From Comamonas koreensis (GTDB lineage: Bacteria > Pseudomonadota > Gammaproteobacteria > Burkholderiales > Burkholderiaceae_C), in contig NZ_JAJNCT010000003.1 of the NCBI RefSeq assembly GCF_021026195.1, positions 1-64,000 on the forward strand: a stretch of 64,000 nucleotides of DNA. The letters are read 5' to 3'. The position numbers were made by a program, and so were the translations under genes. The notes beneath the pieces are model-generated. The model was not told where the DNA came from and searched no databases. It was given only the letters and a program-made list of their open reading frames with translations. Position 1 is the stretch's first letter. Every line of letters starts with the position of its first letter. Shown here one piece after another: positions 1 through 10,367 of this stretch.

Positions 1-52
1 TCGCGCCGATGATAGTGCGGATTCCCGTGTGAAAGTAGGTCATCGTCAGGCT
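1..52 (+). rRNA. rrf: 5S ribosomal RNA, 3' part only
   Basis: The first 52 bases match the 3' half of a betaproteobacterial 5S rRNA, with the GATGATAGTGCGGATTCCCG stretch followed by the closing GTCATCGTCAGGC that pairs with the 5' end of the molecule. The 5' part lies outside the window. A strong terminator follows directly, so this is the end of an rrn operon. Confidence 0.9.
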
Positions 53-64
53 TTTATACTGATC

Positions 65-103
65 AACCCCTCTGCTACTACCGAGTAGAGGGGTTTTTCT
101 TTT
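65..103 (+). terminator. Rho-independent terminator of the rRNA operon
   Basis: A 12-bp stem (65-76 with 84-95, one G-T pair) closes a 7-base loop and is followed by a T-rich run up to about 103. It sits 13 bases after the 5S rRNA. A second, weaker 7-bp stem-loop lies at 121-141 before CTCTTTT and may act as a back-up. Confidence 0.9.
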
Positions 104-239
104 GCGCCGCGCTATCTCGCAGCCGGACCCTGCCTCCGGCTGACCCTCTTTTGCACTTCAGCGCGAGCAGGCAAGCACCTTGGTGCACGGCTGGATGGCG
201 GTGTTTGGCACAATAGCTGTTTGTGTTTCAAGGACTGCC

Positions 240-959
240 ATGACAGAGCAAAGCTGTCTGCGCCAAGCGCAGCGCCGCCGTCTGCTGCATCTATTGGCGC
301 TGCTGGGCGGTGCCGGTGCGGTATCTCCGGCTTTCGCGCTCTCGCTCGCCGATCTGACCCATGCCGATGCGAGCCAGGGCATCAAGGCTGCGCTGACCCA
401 GGGTGCGCAGGTGGCAGTGTCCCAGTTGGGCCAGAACGGGGGCTTTTTCAACAACCCCCAGCTGCGCATTCCGCTGCCTGGCTATATGGGCGAGGCGGCC
501 AAGATGATGCGCCGCTTTGGCCAGGGCCGCTATGTGGATGAGGTGGAGCAGGGCATCAACCGAGCGGCTGAGCTGGCAGTGCCTATGGGCAAGGATGTGC
601 TGCTGGATGCCGTGCAGCGCATGACGCTGGACGATGCCAAGCGGATCCTGAGCGGCGGCGAGCATTCGGTGACCACCTTCTTCATGGAAAAAACACGCCA
701 GCCTTTGACGCAGCGCTTTTTGCCGGTGGTGACCCAGGCGACGGGCCAGGTGGGTGTCGTGCAGCAGTACAACCAGCTGGTGGGCAAGGCATCGAGCTTT
801 GGTGTGTCCAGCGATGCGCTGGACCTGAACCAGTATGTGACCGGCAAGACCCTAGATGGTTTGTACGCTGTGATTGGCGAACAGGAGCGCGCGATTCGCC
901 AGAACCCGCTGGGCAGCGCCAATGCTGCCGTGCGCAAGGTCTTTGGAGCGCTGCGCTAA
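240..959 (+). CDS. DUF4197 family exported protein
   Basis: This 239-residue protein matches the DUF4197 family in overall pattern; no biochemical role is known to me. The N-terminus has several arginines, a Leu/Ala hydrophobic stretch and a likely cleavage near residue 32 after an AFA motif, so it is probably periplasmic. The ATG at 240 is preferred over a start at 180 because AAGGA lies 5 bases upstream (230-234), and the longer form would put about 20 residues in front of the signal peptide. The rest is soluble, largely helical, with a conserved-looking MTLDDAKRILSGG segment. YchJ follows 3 bases after the stop, so the two are probably co-transcribed. Confidence 0.8.
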   Translation: MTEQSCLRQAQRRRLLHLLALLGGAGAVSPAFALSLADLTHADASQGIKAALTQGAQVAVSQLGQNGGFFNNPQLRIPLPGYMGEAAKMMRRFGQGRYVDEVEQGINRAAELAVPMGKDVLLDAVQRMTLDDAKRILSGGEHSVTTFFMEKTRQPLTQRFLPVVTQATGQVGVVQQYNQLVGKASSFGVSSDALDLNQYVTGKTLDGLYAVIGEQERAIRQNPLGSANAAVRKVFGALR

Positions 960-962
960 GCC

Positions 963-1367
963 ATGGCGAAGAAACCCCAATCGCCTTCGCAGCCCACCTG
1001 CCCTTGTGAATCCGGTTCCGCCTACAGCGCCTGCTGCGGCCGCTTCATTGCCGATTTTGAAGGGGCGCCGGCACCGGACGCTGTGCACCTGATGCGGTCG
1101 CGTTACAGCGCCTTTGTGCTGGAAGAGCGTGCCTATCTGTTGGCCACCTGGCATTCCTCTACCCGCCCGTCGCAGCTGGATTTTGAGCCCCAGTGCCGCT
1201 GGCTGGGCTTGCAGGTGAAAGCCTTTGATCCGGTGGATGACAGCCATGCAGAGGTCGAATTTGTCGCCCGCTACAAGCTGCAAGGCAGGGCGGTGCGCCT
1301 GCATGAGCGCAGCCGCTTTGTACAGGAGCAAGGCCGCTGGTTTTATCTGGATGGTGAGCAATTCTGA
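963..1367 (+). CDS. YchJ family zinc-binding protein
   Basis: The 134-residue product is a typical-length YchJ/UPF0225 protein. Near the N-terminus Cys13, Cys15, Cys24 and Cys25 form the CxC-x8-CC cluster expected to bind zinc (SEC-C-like). The middle has the family-typical LMRSRYSAFV segment, and the C-terminal half is an NTF2-like fold ending in GRWFYLDGE. Function in the cell is not established. It begins 3 bases after the DUF4197 stop and so is probably in the same transcript. Confidence 0.85.
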   Translation: MAKKPQSPSQPTCPCESGSAYSACCGRFIADFEGAPAPDAVHLMRSRYSAFVLEERAYLLATWHSSTRPSQLDFEPQCRWLGLQVKAFDPVDDSHAEVEFVARYKLQGRAVRLHERSRFVQEQGRWFYLDGEQF

Positions 1368-1398
1368 TCACCACCTGCCATTTTTCTAGGACCCTAAA

Positions 1399-2094
1399 AT
1401 GAACCCCAATGCAGGCTTTGAGGCCATGCTGTTTGATTGCGATGGTGTGTTGGTGGACAGCGAAGTCATCACCAACCGGGTGCTGTGCACGATGCTCAAC
1501 GAGGCGGGCTGGGTGCTGTCGTCCGAGGATTGCCTGCAGCTGTTCATCGGCAAGATGGTGCGCAGTCAAAAGGACTTGATCGAGGCCAACACCGGCAAGC
1601 CGCTGACCGATGCCTGGATGGAAGAGTTCTATGAGCGCCGCAATGTAGCGCTGGAGCAGGATGTCAAAGCCATCGAAGGCGCGGTGGAGGCCATCCAGGC
1701 CTTGCATGCCCAGTTCAAAGGGCAGATTGCCTGCGCCTCGGGTGCGGACCGCAAGAAGATCGTGATGCAGCTGCGCATTGCCGGCTTGCTGCCCTATTTT
1801 GAAGGGCGCATTTTCAGCGGCCATGAGATGCCACGCACCAAGCCTTTCCCGGATGTCTACCTGGCTGCCGCTGCCGCGCTGGGCGCTGATCCACAGCGCT
1901 GCCTGGTGATTGAAGACAGCGTGACCGGCACCCAGGCGGGTGTGGCGGCCGGCGCTACCGTGTGGGCCTACCACCCGCCAGCGCATGCGGTCTGCTCGCA
2001 GGCCGATCTGGTCGCAGCCGGTGCCAGCCAGTTCTTTGAACACATGGCCGATCTGCCCCAGCGCGTGGCCCGCGCATCGGCCCTGGCCGCCTGA
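1399..2094 (+). CDS. HAD-IA family phosphatase
   Basis: This 231-residue protein belongs to the HAD subfamily IA (beta-phosphoglucomutase / phosphoglycolate phosphatase type). Motif I is FDCDGVLVDS, with the nucleophile Asp13 and acid/base Asp15. Motif II is the Ser of CASGADRK, motif III the Lys of RTKPFPDVY, and motif IV the acidic VIEDSVTG. A helical cap domain lies between motifs I and II, at about residues 20-95. It should hydrolyse a small phosphorylated metabolite, but the substrate cannot be told from sequence. It is followed by the GMC oxidoreductase gene after about 100 bases. Confidence 0.85.
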   Translation: MNPNAGFEAMLFDCDGVLVDSEVITNRVLCTMLNEAGWVLSSEDCLQLFIGKMVRSQKDLIEANTGKPLTDAWMEEFYERRNVALEQDVKAIEGAVEAIQALHAQFKGQIACASGADRKKIVMQLRIAGLLPYFEGRIFSGHEMPRTKPFPDVYLAAAAALGADPQRCLVIEDSVTGTQAGVAAGATVWAYHPPAHAVCSQADLVAAGASQFFEHMADLPQRVARASALAA

Positions 2095-2195
2095 GCAAAC
2101 CTGGCCACCTCCTTGCAAAGAGGCGGACACTGAAGCGACAGGCCTGATGCCAGGCTGCACCTAGACTTTTCGTCTGGTTGCCACCTGGAGTTGTT

Positions 2196-3830
2196 ATGGG
2201 GCCTGTGCATGAGTGGGATGCAGCGTTTGACTTCATCATTGTCGGTGCCGGCATGGCCGGCTGCATCCTTGCCAACCGCCTGAGTGAATCGGGCCGCTTC
2301 CAGGTCTGTCTGCTGGAGGCCGGCCCAGCCGATCACCACCCCTACATCCATATCCCCGCCGGCTTTATCAAGGTCGGCTACAACCCGCGCTACACCTGGC
2401 CCTTCAAGACCGCGCCCGATGCCGCCACCATGGGCCGCCAGGTGGTCGCGCAGCTGGGCCGCACCCTGGGCGGCTCCAGCGCCGTCAACGGTTTCAACTA
2501 TGTGCGCGGCCAGGCCCAGGACTACGATGACTGGGCGGCGCAGGGCGCCACCGGCTGGTCCTATGACGAGGTGCTGCCGTACTTCAAGCGCTCGGAGCGG
2601 CGCCTGGCCATCTGCGATGTGAACTACCGGGGGCTGGAAGGCGAATTGCCGATCACCGACTGTGACTGGCGCCACCCGCTGTGCGATGCCTTTATCGCCG
2701 GTGCCGCCAGCCAGGGCATTCCCTCGGGCAAGGACTACAACGCGGGCAAGCAAGAGGGCGCTGGCTATTACCAGCGCTGGATCCACCGGGGCTGGCGGGT
2801 CAGTGCCGCCAAGGCCTTTTTGCGTCCGGCCAAGGGGCGCGCCAATCTGCGCGTGGTCACCCGCGCCCAGGTCAGCCGCCTGGTGGTGGAGGGCACGCGT
2901 GTTACCGGTGTGGAATACGCGGCCGAGCCCGGCGGCCCGCTGCGGCGCCTGCAGGCCGGCCGCGAGGTGGTGGTGGCGGCCGGTGCCATCAACTCGCCCA
3001 AGCTGCTCAACCTGTCCGGCCTGGGCGATGCACAGCGTTTGCAGGGCCTGGGCATTGCCGTACAGCAGCACCTGCCGGGTGTGGGCCAGGGCCTGCAAGA
3101 CCATATGATGCTGCGCTCCATCGTGCGGGTGCAGAACGCGCCGACCTTGAACACCACCGCCCGGGGCTGGCGGCTCTGGGGCCAGGTGGCGCGCTGGATG
3201 GCGAACAAGCCCAGCATTCTGGCCATCAGCCCTTCGGTGGCTTATGCGTTCTCATCGGCGCAAACGGCCGGTGGGCGGGCAGATTTTCAGTTCCATTTCT
3301 CCCCCGGCAGCTATGCCTCCGGCATTGCCGGCCAGCTCGATGACTTTCCTGGCATGACCTTGGGCTTTTACCAGCTGCGTCCCCAAAGCAAGGGCCATGT
3401 GCGCCTGGCCTCGGCCCATGCCTGGGACAGCCCGGTGATCCAGCCGCACTACCTGCACCATGAGGCCGACCAGCGCCTGGTGGTGGAGGGCCTGCGCCAG
3501 GCCCGGCGCCTGCTGCACAGCGCCGCCTTGGCGCCCTATGTGGCCAGTGACGAGGCGCCGTCCGCCCAGTTGCAATCGGACGAGGAACTGCTGCAGTTTG
3601 CCCGCGAGCGCGGCAGTACGGCCTGGCATTTCATGGGTACCTGCCGCATGGGAGCGGCCGGCGATGGCCAGTCCGTAGTCGACCCCCAACTGCGCGTGCA
3701 TGGCATGGCCGGGTTGCGGGTGGCCGATGCCTCGGTGATGCCGGCCATGCCCTCGGGCAACACCGGTGCGCCGACGATGATGGTGGCCGAAAAGGCCGCC
3801 GATCTGCTGCTTGCTGCGCATCGCGACTAA
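2196..3830 (+). CDS. GMC family FAD-dependent alcohol oxidoreductase (first copy)
   Basis: A 544-residue glucose-methanol-choline oxidoreductase. The FAD-binding IIVGAGMAG motif lies at residues 14-22. GMC signature 1 ([14 protein letters not shown]) and signature 2 ([13 protein letters not shown]) are both present. The C-terminus holds the catalytic His of [10 protein letters not shown] and a [10 protein letters not shown] segment. It probably oxidises an alcohol to an aldehyde, as choline or polyethylene-glycol dehydrogenases do. The ATG at 2196 is chosen over a TTG at 2178 because CTGGAG ends 5 bases upstream. It precedes the ABC importer, and a second GMC gene closes that operon, so both enzymes probably act on the imported compound. 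Confidence 0.88.
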   Translation: MGPVHEWDAAFDFIIVGAGMAGCILANRLSESGRFQVCLLEAGPADHHPYIHIPAGFIKVGYNPRYTWPFKTAPDAATMGRQVVAQLGRTLGGSSAVNGFNYVRGQAQDYDDWAAQGATGWSYDEVLPYFKRSERRLAICDVNYRGLEGELPITDCDWRHPLCDAFIAGAASQGIPSGKDYNAGKQEGAGYYQRWIHRGWRVSAAKAFLRPAKGRANLRVVTRAQVSRLVVEGTRVTGVEYAAEPGGPLRRLQAGREVVVAAGAINSPKLLNLSGLGDAQRLQGLGIAVQQHLPGVGQGLQDHMMLRSIVRVQNAPTLNTTARGWRLWGQVARWMANKPSILAISPSVAYAFSSAQTAGGRADFQFHFSPGSYASGIAGQLDDFPGMTLGFYQLRPQSKGHVRLASAHAWDSPVIQPHYLHHEADQRLVVEGLRQARRLLHSAALAPYVASDEAPSAQLQSDEELLQFARERGSTAWHFMGTCRMGAAGDGQSVVDPQLRVHGMAGLRVADASVMPAMPSGNTGAPTMMVAEKAADLLLAAHRD

Positions 3831-3972
3831 GGGGTTGTAGTTACGAAATCTTACCTAGGAGAAACCCAGAAGAGCGTTTGCGGCATCCGCCGCTATATTG
3901 AAGAAGACAAGGGCCTCGTGCGTGCGAGAGAGGTTCAGCAAGAGATTTTGACAACAAAGCAAGGAGACAAAC

Positions 3973-5166
3973 ATGTACAAGGTCGTCTATCGTTTGACGC
4001 AGGCTGCGGCGTTGGTTACCAGCGCTTTTGCCTTTTCGGCACAGGCCCAGGACATCAAGATCGGCTACACCGCCGACCAATCGGCCAGCGGCGTGGCCGA
4101 GCTGGGCATTTCCGGCCGTTGGGGTTTTGAAGCCGCTATCGAGGACATCAACAAGGCGGGCGGCATCATGGGCCGCAAGCTGGTGGGCGTCATCCGTGAC
4201 GACCAGGGCACACCGCCCAAGGCCATCCAGACCGTGCAGGAGCTGATCGACAGCGAAAAGGTCAGCGGCATCGTCGGCCCGGCCAACTCCGGCAATGCGC
4301 TGGCCTGGCTGCATATTCCGCAGCAAAAGAAGGTGCCGGTGATCGTGCCTATCGGTACCGCCACCGAAATCACCACGCGCTACGCCAAAGAGCCGCAGAA
4401 CTACCTTTACCGCATCTCGATGGTGGACCGCGAGCAGGTCGCCTTGCTGGGCGCCTATGCCGTCAAGGCCTCGAAGGACAAGAAGATCGCCATCCTGGCG
4501 GACTCCACCGGCTACGGCCAGGGCGGCATCAAGGATGCGACCGAGATTCTGGCGCTGCACGGCGTCAAACCCGTGGCGGTCGAAAAGTACGGTCCCAAGG
4601 ACACGGACATGACCTCGCAGCTCAACAAGATCAAGGCGGCGGGTGCGGACACCGTGATCATCTACGGCATTGCCGATGGCGCCGCCCAGGTGCTGCGCAG
4701 CATGGAGAAGATCAACTACATGCCCACGACCCTGGGCACCTGGGGCAATCTGAGCTCGCTGCTGCCCAAGATGGCGGGCACCAAGCTGGCCGAGCACCTG
4801 ATCATGGCCGCCTCGACGACCGAAGACACCTCCGCCAAGACCAAGGCCCTGGGCCAGCGCGTGCGCGTGAACTTCCCGACCCTGACCACCTTCCCCTGCG
4901 CCGCCCAGGCCTATGACTCGGTGATGCTGCTGGCCGCTGCGATGAAGCAGGCCAACAGCACCGATGGCGAGAAGGTCGCCGCTGCGCTGGAAAACCTGAA
5001 CAGCACCGAGGGCGTGATCAAGACCTATGACAAGCCCTTCAGCAAGACCAACCATGAAGGCCTGAGCGTGAGCGACTTCTACCTCGCCCGCTGGAAGGGC
5101 AGCGATGTGGTGCGCTTTGAAGACAGCGTCTACAAGTCGCTGACGCCCGCGGATCTGAAGAAGTAA
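3973..5166 (+). CDS. livK: ABC transporter substrate-binding protein, branched-chain amino acid type
   Basis: A 397-residue periplasmic binding protein of the LivK/HAAT family. A signal peptide ends near residue 26 at AQA. The mature part begins DIKIGYTADQSASG and continues with the paired-lobe pattern (VSGIVGPANSGNALA, IAILADSTGYGQGG). It delivers a small ligand to the LivH/LivMG permease. The start is supported by AAGGAGA shortly upstream. Members of this family bind amino acids, aromatic acids, urea or short amides; the flanking GMC oxidoreductases suggest an alcohol-containing ligand here, which is inference. A terminator hairpin separates it from livH. Confidence 0.9.
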   Translation: MYKVVYRLTQAAALVTSAFAFSAQAQDIKIGYTADQSASGVAELGISGRWGFEAAIEDINKAGGIMGRKLVGVIRDDQGTPPKAIQTVQELIDSEKVSGIVGPANSGNALAWLHIPQQKKVPVIVPIGTATEITTRYAKEPQNYLYRISMVDREQVALLGAYAVKASKDKKIAILADSTGYGQGGIKDATEILALHGVKPVAVEKYGPKDTDMTSQLNKIKAAGADTVIIYGIADGAAQVLRSMEKINYMPTTLGTWGNLSSLLPKMAGTKLAEHLIMAASTTEDTSAKTKALGQRVRVNFPTLTTFPCAAQAYDSVMLLAAAMKQANSTDGEKVAAALENLNSTEGVIKTYDKPFSKTNHEGLSVSDFYLARWKGSDVVRFEDSVYKSLTPADLKK

Positions 5167-5179
5167 GGCATCGACTCGT

Positions 5180-5223
5180 CAGGCCTGCGCCCGCCCCATG
5201 CGGTCCGCAGGCCTGGTTTTTTT
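5180..5223 (+). terminator. Hairpin terminator between livK and livH
   Basis: A perfect 10-bp stem, CAGGCCTGCG (5180-5189) with CGCAGGCCTG (5206-5215), is followed by a T run to 5223. It lies inside what is otherwise one operon. Partial termination here would give more binding protein than permease, a known arrangement for binding-protein-dependent importers. Confidence 0.8.
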
Positions 5224-5247
5224 AGCGGCAATGTGTCTGGGGTGCGT

Positions 5248-6168
5248 ATGCTGGATTCGATACTGCAGGCGGTCTTTAGCGGGCTGGCCTTGGGAAGTAT
5301 TTATGCCTTGGTGGCGGTGGGCTTCAACATCACCTTCAACACCACCAAGACCTTGAATTTTGGCCAGGGCGAGTTCCTGGTCGCGGGCGCGTTTGTCGCG
5401 GTGTCGGTGCTGCTGCTGCTCGCCGGCAAGAACATCACCGACAGCCTGGTGCCCGCCGATGTCAGCCTGTGGCGCTATGTGCTCAGCCTGCTGGGCACGA
5501 TGGCCGTTCTGGCGCTGCTGGGCCTGCTGCTGTACTACGCGGCCGTGCGGCCCTTTGTGGGGCGCGGCGGCATGGCCTGGGTGATGAGCACCATCGGCTT
5601 TGGCATCATCATCCAGAACACGGCGCTGGCCATCTGGGGCCCTGCGCCGCTGGTGATGCCCTCGCCGCTGGGCAGCGAGGTGCTGCGCATCGGCAATGCC
5701 GGTGTGTTGCCGCAAGAGGTGCTGGTACTGGTCTGCAGCGTGGCTGTGTTGTTGGCGCTCGATTATGTGATGCGCCACACCCGCATCGGCAAGGCCGTGC
5801 GCGCCGTGGCGCAAAGCGGCAGCGCCGCTACCTTGATGGGCATCAATGTGACGGCCATCGTCGTGCTGGCCTTTGTCATCAGTTCCAGCCTGGCGGGCCT
5901 GGCCGGTTTGCTGATTGCGCCCATCACCACGGCATCGGTCTTCATGGGCATGAGCCTGGCGCTCAAGGCCTTCTCGTCCGCGATTCTGGGTGGGCTGACC
6001 AGCCCACGCGGCTGCATGCTGGGCGGCTTTGTGCTGGGCCTGATTGAAGCGTTGGTGGGCCTGTGGCAGGCGGAGATGCGCGAGATCAGCATCTTCTTGC
6101 TGATCATCGTGGTGCTGGTGGTGCGGCCCCAGGGCCTGCTGGGCCAGAAGATCGTGGAGAAAGTCTGA
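5248..6168 (+). CDS. livH: Branched-chain-type ABC transporter permease LivH
   Basis: A 306-residue inner-membrane permease of the LivH family with the expected run of hydrophobic segments. It carries the family-typical AVGFNITFNTTKTLNFGQGE near the N-terminus and ends with VVLVVRPQGLLG. The ATG at 5248 gives the usual MLDSILQAVFSGLALGS start; a GTG at 5233 is possible but would only add five residues. It pairs with the LivM half of the next gene to form the channel. Its stop TGA overlaps the next ATG by one base. Confidence 0.9.
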   Translation: MLDSILQAVFSGLALGSIYALVAVGFNITFNTTKTLNFGQGEFLVAGAFVAVSVLLLLAGKNITDSLVPADVSLWRYVLSLLGTMAVLALLGLLLYYAAVRPFVGRGGMAWVMSTIGFGIIIQNTALAIWGPAPLVMPSPLGSEVLRIGNAGVLPQEVLVLVCSVAVLLALDYVMRHTRIGKAVRAVAQSGSAATLMGINVTAIVVLAFVISSSLAGLAGLLIAPITTASVFMGMSLALKAFSSAILGGLTSPRGCMLGGFVLGLIEALVGLWQAEMREISIFLLIIVVLVVRPQGLLGQKIVEKV

Positions 6169-7980
6169 TGAACAGCGAGATCAAGCACTACGGCTGGCTG
6201 GCCCTGGTGGCGGCGCTGGTGGCCGCCATCCCGCTGATGACCAGCAACGACTTCTACCTGCGCATCGTCTTTCTGATCGGGGTGAACTACATCGCTGCCT
6301 CGGGCCTGAATGTGCTGGTGAACTACACCGGCCAGAAATCGCTGGGCCATGCCGGCCTGTTTGCGGTGGGCGCCTATGCGGTGGCCCTGCTCACCACCCG
6401 CTGGGGCTGGAACCCCTGGGCCGCGTTTGCAATGGCCGGCGTGCTGGCCGGCCTGTTTGGCGTGGTGATTGCACTGCCGGCGCTGCGGGTCAAGGGCCCG
6501 GCGCTGGCGATGGTGACCATTGGCTTTGGCATTGTCGTCGAGAAGGTGGTCTCGGAATGGCAGGATGTGTTTGCCGGCCAGCAGGGCATCTATGGCGTGG
6601 TGCCCTTGAAGCTGGGCGACCAGATGTTTGCGTCCTCGCACTGGGTCTGGTTTGTGCTGGCCCTGTGCGTGGTGCTGCATATCATGTTCCGCCACCTGCT
6701 GGCGGGGCGCTTTGGCCGCGCCTTCATGGCCGTCAACACCGCCGAGGTGGCGGCCGAGAGCGTGGGCGTCAGCGTCTACAAGTTCAAGGTGCTGGCCTTT
6801 GTCATCAGCGCCTTTACCTGCGGCATTGCCGGCGCGCTGATCACGCAGCAGAACCAGTACATCAACTCCGACTTCATCACCTTCAACCTGTCGGTGTTCT
6901 TCCTGCTGGTGGTGCTGTTTGGCGGTAACTCCGTCTACGGGCCACTGCTGGGTGCGGTGGTGCTGACCTTGCTCGATTCGCTGCTGTCGCGCTGGCCGGG
7001 CGTGCAGCATTTCACCTATGGTGCGCTGTTGCTGTTTGCGCTGTATGCCATGCCCAATGGCCTGGCAGGCACCTTGCGCAGCTTGGCGCGCAAATACGCA
7101 CCGGGCCTGCTGCCCACGCCGCAGCTGCCGCAGGATCTGCCGGCCTGGCAGCTCAAATCGGCCGCGCCGCTGGCCAGCACCGGTGCCGAAGGCTTGCTGG
7201 ACGGTCGCGGCATCTACAAGGCCTATGGTGGCGTGGTGCCCACCAATGAGGTGGATCTCTGCATCAAGCCCGGCCATGTGCATTCGCTGATCGGGCCCAA
7301 TGGCGCGGGCAAGACCACCTTGCTTAACATCCTCTCGGGCATTGTGGTGCCCGAGCGCGGCTCCATCCAGTTTGCGGGGCAGAGCATTGTGGGTGTCTCA
7401 CCCAACCGGATCGCCCGCATGGGCCTGGGCCGTACCTTCCAGAACCTGCGGCTGTTCAGCGACATGACGGTGCTCGACAACGTCAAGGTCGGCTTGCATG
7501 CGCATATCCAGGCGGGCTTCTTTGCCAGCCTGATAGGGGTGGGCAAGGCCCGGCGCGCCGAGCTGGCTGCGCGTGATGAAGCCTTGCAGATCCTCGACCG
7601 CCTGCAGCTGCGCGACAAGGCGCTGCATACCGCAGGCAGCCTGCCTTATGGGCTGCAGCGCCGGCTGGAGCTGGCGCGCGCGCTGGCCACCCACCCGCGT
7701 TTGCTGCTGCTCGATGAGCCGGCCGCCGGCCTCAACCCGCAGGAGACGCAGGAGCTGATCCAGGTGATTGCGCGCATCCGCGATCTGGGCATCACCGTGC
7801 TGCTGATCGAGCACCACATGGACCTGGTGATGGCCGTGTCCGACCACGTGATCGTGCTCGACTACGGCCAGAAGATTGCCGAAGGCACGCCCCAGCAGGT
7901 GCAAAGCAATCCGCGCGTGATTGCCGCCTACCTGGGCAGCGACGATGAAACCGAGGACGAAGCGATGAACGGAGGCACCC

Positions 7981-7988
<8 letters not shown>
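6168..7988 (+). CDS. Fused LivM permease and LivG ATPase
   Basis: A single 606-residue protein joins two normally separate subunits. Residues 1 to about 320 are a LivM permease, including NYTGQKSLGHAGLFAVGAYA. After a Pro/Leu-rich linker, residues from about 345 are a LivG-type ATPase with Walker A GPNGAGKTT (from about 376), signature SLPYGLQRRLELARAL, Walker B LLLLDEPAAGL and an H-loop IEHHMDL. It is coupled to livH by a one-base overlap and overlaps livF by 8 bases. The fusion fixes the permease-ATPase pairing, leaving LivF as the separate second ATPase. Such fusions are known in this transporter family. Confidence 0.92.
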
Positions 7989-8708
<720 letters not shown>

Positions 8709-8712
<4 letters not shown>

Positions 8713-10325
8713 GCGCGCCGGCAGCTGACAGTTTTGACTATGTGGTGGTCGGCAGCGGCGCGGCCGGGGCCATCGTCGCCGCCCGTTTGGGCGAGGACCC
8801 GGCGCTGCGCATCTGCGTGCTTGAGGCCGGCCCGCCCGACCACCGGCCCTACCTCAAGCTGCCGGCCGGTTTCATCAAGGTGATCTTCAACCCGGCGGTG
8901 GCCTGGCAGTTCAGCTCCGAGCCGACCGAGCGCACCGGCGGCCGGCGCATTCCGCTGCCCCAGGGCAAGACCTTGGGCGGCTCCACCTCCATCAATGGCC
9001 TGGTCTACAACCGGGGCCAGCGCGAGGATTTCGACGGCTGGGCGGCGCAGGGCAATGCCGGTTGGTCCTATGACGAGGTGCTGCCGTATTTCCAGCGCAG
9101 CGAGCATTTTGTCGATGGCGGCGATCCGGCACTGCGCGGCCACAACGGCCCGCTCAAGGTCAGCCTGCCGCACTGGCCGCACCCGATTTGCGAGGCCTTT
9201 CTGGACGGCGCCGCCGAGCAGGGACTGGCGCGCAACCCGGACTACAACGGCGCCTACCAGCAGGGCGTGGGCTATTTCCAGCGCAGCATCTACAAGGGCT
9301 GGCGCATGAGCACGGCAGGCTGCTTTCTGCGCCCGGCTGTTCGGCGCGGCAACCTGGATGTGCGGACCCACGCGCAGGCACTGCGCATTCTGGTCGAGGG
9401 CGGCCGCGCCAGTGGTGTGGAGTACCTGCAGGACGGCGTGCGGCGCCAGGTGATGGCGCGGCGCGAGGTGGTCGTCAGCGCCGGCGCCATCAATACACCG
9501 AAGCTGCTGCAGCTGTCGGGCATTGGCGATGGCGAGCAGCTGCGTGCTTTGGGCATTGCCACCCAGGTGCACCTGCCCGGTGTGGGCCAGCACCTCAAGG
9601 ACCATTTCTCGGTGCGGCTGGTCGCCTCGGTAAAGAACGCCACCACGATCAACGAACTGGCGCGTGTGCCACGCCTCTGGGGCCAGGCCTGGCAATGGCT
9701 GCGCGGCAAGCCCAATATTTTGCAGCTCAGCCCCTCGGTGGTGCACTGGTTCGCGGCCTCGCAGCCGGGGCTGGAGCGGCCCGATCTGCAAGGCGTGTTC
9801 TCCCCAGCCAGCTACCGCGAAGGCTATGTGGGCCAGCTCGATGTGTTTCCGGGTATGACCTGTGGCGTCTGGCAGCACCGGCCGCAAAGCATGGGCACGG
9901 TGCAACTGGCGTCAGCCGACCCACTGGCCGATCCAGTGGTGCAGCCGCGCTATCTGGCGGAAGAGGGCGACCGCCAGACCCTCATTCGTGGTGTGCGCCA
10001 GGCCCGGGCCTTGCTGCAGAGCCAGGCGCTGGCGCCCTACCGGGTGGACGAGGTCATGCCCGGGCCGCAGGTGCAGTCCGATGACGAGATTCTGGACTTT
10101 ATCTACCGCTATGGTGTGTCGTCCTACCACCTCAACGGCACGGCGCGCATGGGGCCCAGGCCCGAGGCCGGTGCCGTTGTTGATTCCCAGCTGCGCGTGC
10201 ACGGCCTTGAGGGGCTGCGGGTGATCGATGCCTCGGTGATGCCCGAGATCACCTCGGCCAACACCTGCGCGGCCACGATGATGATTGGCGAAAAGGGCGC
10301 AGACCTGCTGCGCCGCGCAGGCTAG
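8709..10325 (+). CDS. GMC family FAD-dependent alcohol oxidoreductase (second copy)
   Basis: A 538-residue GMC oxidoreductase, clearly related to the copy at 2196-3830. The FAD motif is VVVGSGAAGAIVAARLG. Signature 1 is KTLGGSTSINGLVYNRG and signature 2 is GAINTPKLLQLSGIG. The C-terminus has YHLNGTARMG and ANTCAATMM. The start ATG overlaps the livF stop (ATGA), so it is made together with the transporter. It probably oxidises the imported alcohol or its breakdown product. Substrate is unknown. Confidence 0.9.
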
Positions 10326-10367
10326 ACTCCCGGCCCGCCCTGCACCGCAGCAGCGGGCCCGGCGCTG

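Noticed and set aside
3894-3899. TATATT as a -10 element for livK
   Set aside because: The only -35-like hexamer nearby (TTGCGG, 3878-3883) is 10 bases away, too close for a sigma-70 promoter.
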